Below, in pieces: positions 1 to 11,413 of a stretch of DNA of 64,000 bases. Each line of letters opens with the position of its first letter. Position 1 is the stretch's first letter. The position numbers and the translations under genes were made by a program. Below the pieces are notes generated by a model that was given only the letters and a program-made list of their open reading frames with translations, was not told where the DNA came from and did no database searches. This DNA comes from Platerodrilus igneus (lineage: Eukaryota; Arthropoda; Insecta; Coleoptera; Lycidae): assembly GCA_036346225.1 (NCBI GenBank), contig JARFIW010001365.1:616001-680000 (forward strand). Reading direction: 5' to 3'.

Positions 1-490
1 CGCACTATAAACTAAATCCTTTCTAAAGCCCCATAGAAAAAAGTCCATCGGTATCAAATCCGCTGATCTGGGTGGTCATTTGTGGGGGATTTTTAGATAT
101 GAGTTTGATGTTGAATCGTTCATTTAAATACTCTATAACTTTTCTATTATTATGAGCAGGGGTATTATTTTGTTGATACCATTTCCCTGCTACTACCGCC
201 AATGGTAAATTTTCTAACAATTCTTCGAAAACTTTTTGAAGAATTTGCAAGTATCTTTCTTGTCGTAATGTGCCATGAAAAATAATTGGTCCTAAAAAAC
301 GATAATCCTACAGGACACAGTAAAACCATAACGATTTCGATTTCGTCTTGGACCTTGTAAATGAAGATTGTTTTGGGATTAATAATATTCGTTTTTTCGA
401 TTAAAAATGCCTCAATTAAAAAAATAGCTTTCGTTAGTCCACAGAATCCATAAACTGAATGTATCGTCTCTTACCGTTTGAGCAATGTAC
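1..490 (-). pseudogene. mariner-type transposase remnant, C-terminal part
   Basis: Read on the minus strand, this encodes the catalytic part of a Tc1/mariner-superfamily transposase. A block reading WTNES (the DE of the first catalytic acidic residue region) lies near 410-440. The phrase WYQQNNTPAHNNRKVIEYLN near 120-190 corresponds to the family's W-x-Q-D-G-A-P-A-H block, with the second acidic residue changed to N. Stops and frameshifts break the frame, so it is dead. The frame is cut at 490 by an insertion (491-2395) and resumes at 2396. Superfamily is clear; subfamily is not. Confidence 0.75.
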
Positions 491-2395
491 TGTAACATAA
501 AATTTTCGGTAAAATTTGTCTATTAACCTTAGCGCGGTGTAGCTGTTATATTAGTTGTTATCTAACAACATTTATATAATTCATTCAGTCATTATTCCAT
601 ATTTAATAATCAATAAACTCACAAAGCACATTTTAATCCTAATTACAAGTAAAATATACAAACTACATATTCCTTTCGATAACATTTATATATACAAACT
701 TGTTAACGTGTTCCTACATCTTAAAGTATCTAAGATTTTAAAATTGTTCCGACGATCGGCGATCGTTGATCACTTTTTATTTCGTAGTGGAACTGAAAGG
801 TCGCTCCGTGTTGGAAATGTTCAACATGTGCAGGAAAATCAAGTTTTCCTGGCGACGACGTCGTGACAGACGAGCAGTCTGTTGAAGTTGTCCATGACAA
901 CTATAGTAATAATTTAGTGTACAAATCCCTTGGCGAACGTGCAACTCTTAACGTACAACTTTTAATGTACAACTTTTAACGTATAACTTTGGACGCAAGG
1001 CTTGGATGCCGTGTAATTTTACAATTACGAAAAATGAAACTTTGATCCCGTACAACTTTAATACCGAAATAAGGATGGTCTTGTAATAATTTTAGATGAG
1101 ACTTCACTTTGATTTATGGAATCCGTTTAGCAGGCAAAGCTGTAGACTACTGTATTCCACATGTGGCCGATGTCGCTTGTAACCAGCATGTTTTACTGAT
1201 GCACAGGTTGACTCAAGGTTGCAGGTCATTGCGGCGGTCGGTAAGAATGTATTAGTTTATTACATAAGGCGGTCGTTACAAAGTCCACTGCGTAAATTGT
1301 GCATGCAATAATATGCTTATGAAACTTGTTTTGCATTACGTGCTTTATGCAACTAATATCACTTGTATAAATATTTTGTCAATTGAATTTTAAATCCCTT
1401 TGTTAAGTATAAAGTACAATGAGTACCATGACCTATATTTCTTATTAATAGCGTGTTCAACTTATATATCATATCTCACCGATTGTACAGGTGTGGATAT
1501 ACCTCCTCAGTTATCTTGTTTTGACAAATTGAAATATTAACATGTTAAATTATAACACTTGAAAGCTATATCATATAAATTGGAATTTAAAGTAATCTGA
1601 TAATTGTTGGTTTTTGTCAAACGTTTATTAGGCAATATTTAAACATTGTGAGGTCGCGTAGCGCTACAATGACTAATTTATAAAATATAAAATGTCAATA
1701 ATTAAATTTCTCACTTACAAATCATTTTTATAAGAATTAAAATTTTTTAACAATGTTATTTATCAAAATGTTATTTACTTTTCTTTAAAGAGAATACAGA
1801 ATTAATTTATTGGACTTTAGTTCATTTTTCTATAACACTAAATTCTCCAAAAGTTGGCACGGTGTTTACAAAGTAAACTTATCCGAACAAGATAGTATCA
1901 AGATAGTAGGCACAATTGAAATTAAGTTAAAGATACTACATTCATATTGATCCGTAAAATAGGGTGTCTATGTTGGTAGAAACTATGTTTCAGAGTCACC
2001 CCACTCAACATTAGATTTTTGAAGAAGACCAACAGATGTAAGTATGATATGTGTGACTATCAAACTTTGTATTCAAAGTGGTTTATGATAATATAGGTTT
2101 CCAAATTTTCCTTTAAGCAAATTCACTTAGTCACTTGCTGTATGAAAAATTTAGGTGGCGTCCTTTATTCTGTTTCTTTCAATTCAAATATACCTACTGA
2201 CCCAGTCTCAAGGGACCGTGGATCAAAAAACTCAGTTAGCTCAATATTTTTAGAGTGTATTAGAGTGTACTATAAGCCAATTTCCATCCAAACCTTACCC
2301 TGGACTTAATACAAATACATAAGAATTCTCGATAGGTAATGTTAATCTACCACAATTTGATGTGGTATAGATTGACAGAAAAAATATAGATAATA
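491..2395 (+). mobile_element. family A LTR-like insertion, copy A1
   Basis: This 1905-bp insertion splits the mariner frame. The 4-bp target duplication GTAC is at 487-490 and 2396-2399. Removing the insertion restores a continuous minus-strand reading (RETFCGW before, YIAQTVRDD after). The left end begins TGTAACATAA and the right end finishes GATAATA. There is no credible ORF. The module shared with other family A copies lies at 2139-2331 and begins TGTATGAAAAATTTAGGTGG. A run of short tandem repeats of the type GTACAACTTTTAA lies near 935-985. The size, TG start and 4-bp duplication suggest a solo LTR, but the right end is not the usual CA. Confidence 0.7.
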
Positions 2396-2470
2396 GTACC
2401 ATCCACAAAACGTTTCTCTATGTTCGTAGCAATTTGGTCGTAGGAATTGAGAAAGAATCATTCTACCGTT
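2396..2470 (-). pseudogene. mariner transposase remnant, continuation
   Basis: Minus-strand reading here (ending HRETFCGW) joins in frame to the 1-490 fragment across the GTAC duplication. Homology fades beyond about 2470, and the rest of the N-terminus is not recognisable. Confidence 0.55.
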
Positions 2471-2596
2471 TAGGTGCGATATTAGTACATCATGCTATGC
2501 CGCCTGCAGCGAAATGCATTTCGGTGTGTAGATGGGTCTATTTTAGTATCCTGTTGCCTACTATGTAAGTGTATATTTTGCCTAATGACAATTTAC

Positions 2597-2840
2597 CTGT
2601 ATAAAGACTTAAGAATCGTGGTAATCACAGTACTGAAAACAACCCGCTATATACATTTTTGTTTATTTGCTTGATGTGCATGTTAGAATTTAACACCTCT
2701 TGTGGGACTTATAAGTATATACTTTTCTTAATAAATATTTTACATATATAAAGATTTAAAACTCGTAACAACAGGACTGATTATAATCTACTATATATTT
2801 TTTGTTTAATTTTTGCTTTATGTACATGTTACAACTGAAG
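2597..2840. repeat. diverged direct duplication, about 147-bp period
   Basis: Two imperfect copies, about 2597-2690 and 2743-2838, share the order ATATAAAGA..TTAA.A.TCGT .. CTATATA..TTTTTGTTTA .. GT.CATGTTA. No gene is seen from 2470 to 3290; the short frames there have no family resemblance. Confidence 0.45.
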
Positions 2841-3289
2841 TAGAAAAATAGTTACAGGTAATTGAAGAAGGGTGTAAATTATTTTTGCGTCGATTTTTGT
2901 ACTGTGTAGGTCCTCCGAGATGTTTTGCATAAATGTTTTTTTTAGTTAGCTTTTCTTTTATAACCGGTTGTTTTTTCCGTAAAGGTTTGTAAATAAAACT
3001 CTTAATTTGAGATTTTCTTTTTCTTACTTTGTAACGACGCCACTCTGCGATTTTTTAGTTATCACTTGGATTCCTTTTTTTGCGGTATTCGGTGCGGGTG
3101 ATTTCATTTGCTTACTTTACTTTTTTTCCTGTCTTTACGGAATACCGTAACAAGCTTATTGCTGATGGCGTTATTATATTAACACACCTGTTAAAATCGT
3201 TGCCAAGTAAAATCAACCGAATGCAAGAGTGATAGAAATATAAGACAAAGAGAATAAGGACTAGAGTACCATGGCAAAAAGAACATTGG

Positions 3290-4545
3290 AGGGACATGGA
3301 AAAGCATATTAAGAAACCACCCAAGACGATAAAGCCTCGTTGTAAGTGCATCCGAAAAACAAATAGTGTGATAAAATGCCATCTAATCACGGAAAGCGAC
3401 AGGAAGGAATTTTTTAATAGGGTTGGGGCAATGAAATTGCAAAAAAAGTATATGTAGATGGATTGATATAACTTGTACCTACCAACCGAAAAGAAGTAGA
3501 AAAGGTTTTGAAGTGTCCAAACGATCTAATATTTTTGTATACTACCTGAAAAAGGAATAGCAGTTGATTAGTGTTTGCAAAACCCTATCCCTCAATACCC
3601 ATCATTTAGGAAAGTCTAGTGTTTACTCCTGAAAAACTAGGCATTCAATTTTTTGTCAAAAAGAAATGGTTATTCAAAAAGTAGTTAATGAAAATTCAAA
3701 ACCCTTCGATGAAGCTAATAAAGAATTTGAAGCCATACTCAAGATGCCGGATGTCCTGTTAAAAAAGGCATTATATAATATATATGTTAAAAACTGCGAA
3801 ACAAAAAATTTGAAACCGTTATCTGTAGGTAATTTGCCTCTATATGGACAAAAAAAAGAGATATTTAAGACACGCAATGGGTATAAACTAGGGGACACGT
3901 TTCTAAAGAAAAAATTAATGTACACATATACAAAAAAAATGAAGCACGAAACGAGACGGATAACGATAAAAAATAAACAATTCGTGTTTGTAGCGGACCT
4001 TCAAGGTGTCCTATTAGCACAACCATCTAAAGTAGCCAGTCATTACTTCAAAATAAAATTACCTTTACATAACTTCTACATTTATAGTTTCAACACAAAT
4101 CAAGGATATTGCATCATATGAAATGAACCAGAAAGAGGTTTAAATTCTGAGAATTTGCAACTATCATCCCAATGTTACTTCAAGAAACGATGACGCCATT
4201 CATAGCATCTGGTTCCGATGGAAATGTTGAAATTGCTTTTTTTACCGATGTCTGCACTTATCAAAACCGAAATGCGGTGCTAAAAAGTTCCTTGCTTAAC
4301 GCTGTTAAGGGTCAATAATGTGACAATTGTCCAAAAGCGGTTAAAGGTCGGGCATATGCCGATGGAAGTGGATAACAAGCATGTAATGATACAAAGGAGA
4401 CTAATAAATCAAACCATTAAGTCCCTAATCAGTATTCTGACATCTGCAAGAAAGTGAATGCAATTACACAAACCCCTTTGGCCTGGAAAAATGAAGGGGG
4501 ACCCAAATAATCAATGGATTTCGTTATAACTTTTATTATAAACAA
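3290..4545 (+). pseudogene. relic of a repeated insect gene family with DDE-like acidic blocks
   Basis: The longest open stretch is 3666-4121 (151 aa), but the family signal starts near 3330 (CKCIRKTNSVIKC) and continues in shifted frames to about 4540. Blocks in order: L-Y-Y-L-K-K-E then VCKT (about 3535-3580); FVFVADLQGVLLAQPSK (about 3985-4030), then FKIKLPLHNFYIY; a broken C-I-I-W-N-E-P-E-R-G-L; TDVCTYQNRNAVL (about 4245-4285); VGHMPMEVDNKHV (about 4345-4390). From memory, this order (DLQ, D-G-C-x-Y-Q-N-R-N, G-H-x-x-M-E-x-D-x-x-H) is typical of a large uncharacterised protein family scattered in insect genomes, often intronless and high copy. Three spaced acidic blocks suggest a DDE-type nuclease of a DNA transposon, which is inference. 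Several stops and frameshifts mark this copy as dead. Confidence 0.5.
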
Positions 4546-4699
4546 ACCTACCTAACTAATTTACGCATTAAATAAACTAAAAAAATATTGCTATAATTAA
4601 ATTCTGTTTTTGAGAGTGTTTTTATTAAACTTTATATGATGTGTACTTGACGTTCTGAATGAACCTGCACCCTGAAAAAGTTCTAGATTACTAGAACAG

Positions 4700-5384
4700 G
4701 TAGAACGGCTTGCGTGTTCCAATGAGCTAAAGAGACGAACCAAAGGTTTTACCAATTTGATTGGGGTCTTTAGTGAGGAAGCAGACTAAGACAGGTCCCC
4801 GAAAGAGTGCAGCAGCTCTTTAGATACTTAGAGTGGCAGCGACCAAAGAGGTCGGTATGGCATTTTAAGACACACTACTGCGATGTGGAAGGCAACGGTA
4901 AACCATCACATTACCTCCCAAGTACACAGTGTACTTAAATTGTTATTTACAATGACATCCTCTAGGGTAAAAGATTCCGGAGTTAAAATAATCCCCCATT
5001 TGCATCTCCGGGAGGGGACTACTTCGGCAGATGTGATCGGAAAGTTTATAGGAAGGACCGGGAACATTCTGCGGGTTGGAACGTGTAATGTTAGAAGTAT
5101 GAAGTTAGTAGGTAATCTAGAGATCCTGAAAGTTGAAATGGATAGGTTAGCATTCGACATAGTAGGGATTAGTGGAGTTCAGTGGCCAGAGGTGGGCGAT
5201 GTTTGGAGCGGAAACTTTAGGATAATTCATACAGGATCAGAAAAAACAAGTTCAAGTGTAGAAATAGTTATGCGAAATAAGATAAGACACCGTGTAGAAA
5301 ACTACTTACAAAAGAACGAAAGAGCACTCATAGTTAGATTAGAGTCTAAACCGGTAAATATAGTAATGATACAAGTATACATGC
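4700..5384 (+). pseudogene. RTE-type LINE, 5' end with endonuclease N-terminus
   Basis: An open frame from 4883 encodes a leader, then an APE-type endonuclease start: ILRVGTCNVRSM (about 5070-5103), DIVGISGVQWP (about 5155-5190, where the catalytic E of the usual I-S-E-T-R-W is changed to G) and NIVMIQVYM before the gap. This order is characteristic of the RTE clade. The sequence stops at an N run at 5385 and does not resume as RTE, so the copy is truncated or misjoined there. The 180 bp upstream of 4880 look like the LINE's 5' leader. Confidence 0.75.
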
Positions 5385-5389
5385 NNNNN
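5385..5389. other. assembly gap (5 N)
   Basis: Five undetermined bases separate plus-strand RTE sequence from minus-strand errantivirus sequence. True distance and order across this point are unknown. Confidence 0.95.
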
Positions 5390-5457
5390 TTCTTGGTCAC
5401 CAATCTTCCGATTTTTGGATTTTCAGTGCCTTTTTGACATCCGTTACGACTGCGCCA
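5390..5457 (-). promoter_or_regulatory. retroviral-type primer binding site and leader, errantivirus
   Basis: On the minus strand the LTR is followed by TGGCGCAGTCGTAACGG (5441-5457). It resembles the tRNA-Ser primer-binding sequence of 17.6/297/ZAM-type errantiviruses. The following 50 bp of leader run into the N gap. Confidence 0.6.
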
Positions 5458-5995
5458 GTTAAAGTTCGGGCCTTTGGAGCGGTGTTTTTAAAAACAATTC
5501 CGAAGACTTAACAAATTTATTTTAACTTAAAACAGAAATTACAATGGAATTTTGAATAACTTGTAAAATAACTTTAATTCAAAAACATTTAATTAATTGT
5601 AATAAGGTGAGTAGCTTGAACAACGAAGTATGGAGTTCGAAGACTGACTGCCGGGCCTTGAGCTCCCGGGCTTTTATAATAACCTGCCCTCACACGGCTG
5701 TGGAACTTGCAGATCTCATGTCTGCTTTTCTCTTAATTGTACACTTTATTACATTGTAACAATCTTATTTCTAAGTAATTGCGGTTTGTTAACTACCTGT
5801 GACTTGCCACCTGCAGTATCACTGCCCTCTCGGATGCAAAGTTGCATGTCCGTTCTCATGAACTGTCGATAACCTCTCTGGGTTATCTTTGCATTACATT
5901 GTTGCAATGAACTTATACTTTATTTAACAATTTCTAATAATTCCTATTAGATTCTATTATTCAATCTATATAGGTAAATTGGGGGATACATAACT
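5458..5995 (-). mobile_element. errantivirus-like 5' LTR
   Basis: Minus-strand sequence begins AGTTATGTATCCCCC and ends ..AACTTTAAC directly before the primer-binding site, giving about 538 bp. Its first 250 bp match the LTR blocks at 59697-59950 and 63920-64000, including the shared stretch GGAATTATTAGAAATTGTTA. The AGT start is the typical errantivirus LTR boundary. The body of this provirus would lie below 5385, where RTE sequence stands instead. Confidence 0.7.
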
Positions 5996-6490
5996 TGCGT
6001 AGCTTATTTTTAGTACTGTTAAAAGTTTTGATAGCTTTGATAGACCGAGTTATTGAAAGGGTTATTAGTTGCTCCAAGGTCGTTCGCTAACACTATTATG
6101 TTGCTGCAATTCTTTTTAACCAGACATTTCTTATTTTACATTGCAAGTTGTTACGCTTTTTTTGAAAAGCTTTAACAATTATTGAATTTGTTAGGTTTAG
6201 AGGACTTGAAAAAAATGCTCAGCCTAGTATTGTGTTTAATGCGGCCGTAAGTGAAAACCACACAAAGTTTTAGATCGCACGAAAAGTCCAATCACGGTTA
6301 TGTTTGTGATCTGAGGGAATGCCAAGATTGCATTTCTCAAACTTTGTATGGCGCTGTACTCACCAATGTGCGTGAAAGGACTTTAACCCCCTGGAGGACA
6401 TAGACATTTCCATGGCAAGCAAATGTATCGAAACAAACGACTTTCCTGTTGACTTTCCGCGAGTGTGGTGGTGCTTCGACTTATCGACAA
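5996..6490. other. no feature recognised
   Basis: AT-rich stretch without a credible reading frame, repeat partner or terminal structure. Confidence 0.5.
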
Positions 6491-6987
6491 TATGCTACGT
6501 ACCTAGACATAGCCGAAGGAAAAATAAATACCAGGCTAACTACCAACCGCGGAGAGTGGGGGAATTCGCCTACATACCAAAAAGAAACAAAGAAAACAAA
6601 TCGCCCACGATTATCAATTCACAAATAAAAATAAATAAAAGAATCTGTACAAACAAGCAAAGGTAAATAAGTTAAGCGTTACTATTTCAAAGCAAACAAT
6701 TAGGGGATATGAGCAATTTAGTACTTTAGATACAAAGTGCGCATCTCGTATTTTAAACAAAATAAAATTAATCAGTAGTAAATAAACATGTGAGAGCTTT
6801 TGTCAAGCGTTGTTAAAATTGCACCCAGTACATTTTAAAAAATAAACTAATCAGTAGGAAAGAATTAATGTGTTAGAGCTCTTGACAAACATTCTTTTTA
6901 AATTGTACATAATACTGTTTGTAAAATAAACCAATCAATAAAAAAGAATAAGCGCGTGTCTGTCAAACATTTTTAACAAGGATACAT
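6491..6987 (-). repeat. 3' LTR of a minus-strand gag-only element
   Basis: 6491-6785 is a direct repeat of 11948-12204, with matching blocks such as CCGTACCTAGAC / GCGCATCTCGTATTTTA / AATTAATCAGTAGTAAAT. From about 6763 to 6985 it continues as three degenerate tandem units of roughly 80 bp (AATAAACTAATCAGTA.. TGTGAGAGCTTTTGTCAA.. TTTAAAA), absent from the other copy, which is truncated at that end. On the minus strand these tandem units form the beginning of U3. Confidence 0.6.
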
Positions 6988-6999
6988 CACACCTGTAGA

Positions 7000-9100
7000 G
7001 CAATAATATCGCTTTGCAGCAACAAACAATAGTTCTACAGTGTCAGTGTTTCTTATCACGTAACTACACCAAACGCTGATACGGAATATGCTCTTGATAT
7101 TCACAAAAGAAAACAAGTTGTATACCTGTATGTGTTTGGATACGTAGCTCGCACACCGTCGGGGGTGAGTCACCACAGCAACGCCATGGTCGTCAGAATC
7201 CATTCACACTGTAACTGCAGCAGCGGTCTAGGGACAAAAGCAGTTGGTCTACAGACAAAGGCAGTTGGTCTACATAAAGAAAGAACCAATTTGACCCCCA
7301 GCTAAGAGCTCCTACTTGTCGAACAAAAAAACTTGCATTGCTTTTGAAGTACTGTGATAAATGATAAAGAAAATATTTCAACGCACAAGCTGCAAAATCA
7401 AATTCAAAAATGGGTTCAAATTACACCAGTTTGAACTACAATCCACGCGTTATCGAAGCACGATTAGCAAAACTGGAAAACACTCTCTTATCGGATAGTG
7501 GGCGACTTTAATTCGACAAATCTTTACATTGGAACAATAGGGAAAACTCTTATATGCGGTCGTAATGTATAACAAGCTCACGGATACCTAAAACGAGATA
7601 TCAACTATTTAATTATAGCATAAACTTAATTTTTGAAATAAATAAGTTCAAAACAAAAATTTGTAGAAAGCGTACTTATTGTAAACAGGATGTTGTTGAA
7701 GAGTTTAAGAATTGAAACGGAATCGATTTAAGAAAATTATGGTAAAGCGGACTTATGAATAAACAAGTAAAAAAAGTGGTAATTAATTTATGCTGAAAAT
7801 AAACGTAACAAATCCCCCCCCCCTAAATTAACAGGTCGGGGTAGAAAAACACAAGTAATGGAAGTGGGCGGGACCAAACAAAACCCAAACAAAAAAATTC
7901 TGTTAAAGGAAAAAATCAAGGGAAAACGCTCCAAAAGCAACAAAAAAAGAATTCTTATCCGGCTCGAAGAACCAATAATAGAAGAGAAAAAAAAGAAGAA
8001 AGGTAGGAAAGCAAGCAACAAGGACTAAGATGAAACGGAATGGACACTGAAAAAGTCGTCAAAGAACAGATGTTTCTTGTAAAGAAACAGGAAAGTCTTC
8101 GACCTCAAAGAAGATTCATTTCCTCACAAAAAACAAAGTAAGAAAATGAACGAGGAAGAAAATCAAAAATACAAGCCAAAACGGGACCCAAAGATCAAGC
8201 CTCCAGTAAACGAAAGGGACAACAAGGGAGAACGAGAGGAAGAGAGGAAGAGCGCTGGTAAAAGAAAACGATGTACTACTAACTGTGGTAACCAAAACCG
8301 AAAAACCAAAGTAATGAAATGCTAACTAGTCTTAAAGTCGACTAAGTCGTGGTTACCGAAGAAAGAAAAACGGACTTGAAAGCACCTACCACAGGAGTGG
8401 ATGGACGAAACACCATCGGACTAGGAACTGACAGCAAAGAAGACCAGTAACAGGAAAAGGAGAGGAATGTGGAAAGAAAGGAACGAGAAAAAAACCAAAA
8501 AGAATAACACCAGCACCAAGTACAAAACCAAAAAAAAAACTAAGAATCGTACAAAAGAAAATAAAACACTCCCAGTGTAGTTGTGTATGAGTAGATGTGT
8601 GCGTGTGCGTGCGTGAATGTATGTGTGTGTGTGTGTGTGTGTATGTGGTGTGCGTATATAAAGTGTGCGTGTATGTATGTGTTGTTTTAGATCGCTGCAG
8701 TAGCCTCTTACGACAGGCATGTCGTACCATAGGGCCATTCTATTCCCGGATCCACACTGGTCGAAAGGAGTACAAGAAAGAAACGAAAGAAAACCTAACA
8801 AAACAAGGAAATAAAGCGAAATCGTGACATCCAAAAATCAAGTCCGAAGGAAAGCAAAGTCGGCATAACAATCTGGGGCATGAGGACTAGATATTGGGCT
8901 TAAAACGTTTACGCCGCCAGAAGGAAAATGAAACGAGATCAAGGACATTAGAATTTCGTTGACCAACATCTTCAGGTTCTGAATCAGTACAGACAAATTT
9001 TTGCTTCTTATGGGCAGTTTTTTGCCAAACAGGAACAGCAGGGGTGTAGTAGTTGTAGCACGCGGTGTAAGAGGTGGCGAGGGTGGTTTAGGAAACTCGA
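7000..9100. other. purine-rich internal region of the gag-only element
   Basis: The plus strand is full of GAAA/AAGG runs, which create spurious long minus-strand frames rich in F, L and S. A short direct repeat (CAGTTGGTCTACA) is near 7230-7275 and a C run near 7816. At 8690-8770 there is a phrase (CTCTTACGACAGGCATGTCG then CCGGATCCACACTGG) that from memory recurs near the 3' ends of some insect LINEs. Nothing else was recognised. Confidence 0.4.
8595..8682. repeat. GT-rich microsatellite
   Basis: Nearly uninterrupted TG/TGCG/TGTA repeats. They create H/T-rich frames on the minus strand that are not genes. Confidence 0.9.
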
Positions 9101-10000
9101 AAGGAGTTAAGAAAGAAAGTAGTTTGTTGTTAGGGTTGGAGATAAAAAAGTCAACGATAGAAAAGTATTGGCTGTACGAGAATCAACCTTGCAAAGAGAG
9201 ACATGAGCAGAGCACACTTCAGTTACGTTGGATAAAGGGACAGAAACAGATAAAATTTCAACGACGTTAGATGAAGGACTAGAAGTATCGCAGTTATGAA
9301 CGAAAACAGCATTGGCTGTAGGAGGATCTGCCTTAGAAAAAGGAGGAGAACCAAGCAGGTGTTCATCAATTACAAGAACAAACAGTATCAGGAAAAACTT
9401 CATCCATAATAGATAAGAAAGCAGAATCAGGTTGACCTTCGTCAACATTAGATAACAGGACATCAGCTAGGATTTCACCAACCTTACTTAAAAGAACAGA
9501 AGCAAGTAGCATTTTGTCAGCGTAAGAAAAATGAGTAAGAGTAGGTAACGTTTCATCAACGTCCAATAAAGGAGTAGAATCAAGTAAGACTCCATCACTG
9601 ATAGACAACGGAGTAGGAACAGACAAAACTTCAGCCACAATAGGAACTGATTCCTGAACAATAGTAGCTAACGAAACAAGGTCAGGTAAAACTTTGACGA
9701 CAACAGAAACAGGCATCACAGCTACGGGTTTACTAACTTCCACAGGACCTTCGCTAACTAAATGAGAAATTATCGTCACTTCAGCTACAGCTGTTATTGT
9801 AGGTACGACAGCAATTTCTTGACTAGAATGATTTAAGAAAGTAGAAGCATGTAAAATTTTGACAGCAACAACAACATACATTAAAGATGCAGGTTCATGA
9901 ACTTTAAGAGGACCTTCGCTGACTAAATTAGAAGTAATCGTCACTTCAGCTACGGCTGTGATTGCCGGCACGACAGAAATTTCTTAAGTAGAACAATTTA
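9100..10000 (-). pseudogene. V/S/P-rich coding-like tract downstream of gag
   Basis: A minus-strand open stretch of about 200 codons (9971 down to 9366) is built of loosely repeated phrases such as ITAVAEVTIISHLVSEGP and LLSNVDEGQPDS. An internal duplication has a period of about 163 bp (for example CTTCGCTAACTAAAT at 9752 against CTTCGCTGACTAAAT at 9915). It lies in line with the decayed gag and could be a low-complexity extension of that polyprotein. Whether it was ever translated is uncertain; composition alone could produce it. Confidence 0.35.
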
Positions 10001-10329
10001 AGAAAGTGGGAACAAATTCCTGAGAAACTGGCTGCAAGTCATTAATTTGAAGTATGGGTTGCAATGGTGGTGAATGCACAGTTTGGGGTAAAAGTGAATA
10101 AGTAGGGCGAGCAGAAGGAGGAGTAGAATAGGAAGTAGAACTAGAAACGAAAAACAGTTTGTTCGAAGCTACATTTGCTGAAGAATGGTATGTTTTCATA
10201 GTAGGAGCAGAATGACCTGGATGAGGGACAGAAGTGAACGTAGAGTGAAAAGCAGAAGAAATTAGGTAGCTTGAGGTGAGGACAGTATATGAAGTATAAT
10301 TCGAAGACCTATTAGGAGTAGGATGATAG

Positions 10330-11413
10330 TGTGGACAGTTTTGGCGAGTAACTCTCTTATATTCACAACAATAACAGTGGAGTACTTTAAGACGAGTACA
10401 ACGGGTCGAAACATGACCAGGTTTGTCGCTATTAAAGCATACGACCTGATGAGTAGAAGTAGAACTAGAAAGAAGAATAGTAGAAAGTACGGAGGAAGTA
10501 TCCTAATCTACTCGTAGGCATAGGAGAAACCTTAAAAACTCGGCCATGTGAAGTAAAAGTATTTTCTCAATAGTAGCAGACATAAGCAAGACCCGGTTCA
10601 GAATTTATTTCGTATAGTAGGAGTTTATTATAATACACGGGTAGGAATTCATCGTTTAATAAAATAGCAACGTTTTCAACATTTGAGGGAACGCTGATGT
10701 GCTCGGAAGAGAAGTAAAGTCTTTCCGGTAAGTACTTCCGGAGTAAAACGAAAAAGTTACTGAGCAGAAATACTACGCGAAAATCTGAATTCCTTAATAC
10801 GAAACAAGAATTCCGGTAGAGAACTTTCACCTGAAACAGAGACATTCAATTTAGCGAGCGGGTATCCTTAAGTAGAGGTTATTGTATTGGCAGTAACAGA
10901 GGTGCCCAATTTTTCCTCGGAATCAGAAGACAGATAAGGAACTTCTCCGGTAACGATGGTAGCTACATTAAGGGTTTATGAACTGGAAACAGGCTGTTGA
11001 CTAAAATCAGCAAAAGTAACACGTTTGAATTTTGTAACAGTCGCCTCAACATCCGAACGAATGGTCTGTAAAGCAAATAATAATTTATTTTTCATAAGAA
11101 CTTCCTCCTCAGAGCTAGTCACCATCAACTCACAACGTCGCTGAATGTGTACTCATAAGGAACGTAAACGGGCGAACTAACTATCAGTAACATCCCTAGT
11201 AAAATCATCAGAAGACGGTCCAAGCTCAGTAAGCGCGCGTTTAATCGCCTCATGATCCTTTGTAAACATAATCGTATAAGGGCTAGGAATCGCGTTGCGG
11301 ACGGCTTTACACAACCCCTCGACTTTAATGTCAGAGTCAAATTTTCGAGAAGATAACTCATATTGGAGTTCGGGTTTTAACAGCCCATTTACATCCAACC
11401 CCCACGTAACCAT
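10330..11413 (-). pseudogene. Ty3/Gypsy-type gag, frameshifted
   Basis: Reading the minus strand from 11413: MVTWGLDVNGLLKPELQYEL resembles the N-terminal helix motif of many insect Gypsy gags (L-x-x-x-E-L-x-Y-E-L). A capsid-like block follows in other frames near 10860-10640 (SSLPEFLFRIKEFRFSRS, then LTGKTLLLFRAHQ). Two degenerate zinc knuckles at 10330-10445 read CFNSDKPGHVSTRC (second Cys replaced by Ser) and CYCCEYKRVTRQNC (His replaced by Val). Downstream sequence (10199 down to 9984) is S/P-rich. Frames shift several times, so no protein can be made. Confidence 0.6.

Noticed and set aside
555..866. 103-codon plus-strand frame
   Set aside because: It lies in family A copy A1 and is not conserved in the other copies; composition is that of AT-rich DNA.
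2155..2165. GGTGGCG(C/T)C phrase in the family A module as a tRNA primer-binding site
   Set aside because: It lies near the right end of a target-duplication-bounded insertion with nothing retroviral after it, and the bases following it differ between copies; a true primer site would be followed by an internal body.
8386..8834. Two overlapping minus-strand frames of 114 and 137 codons
   Set aside because: They are created by the GT microsatellite and purine-rich flanks (T/H and F/L runs); no family resemblance.
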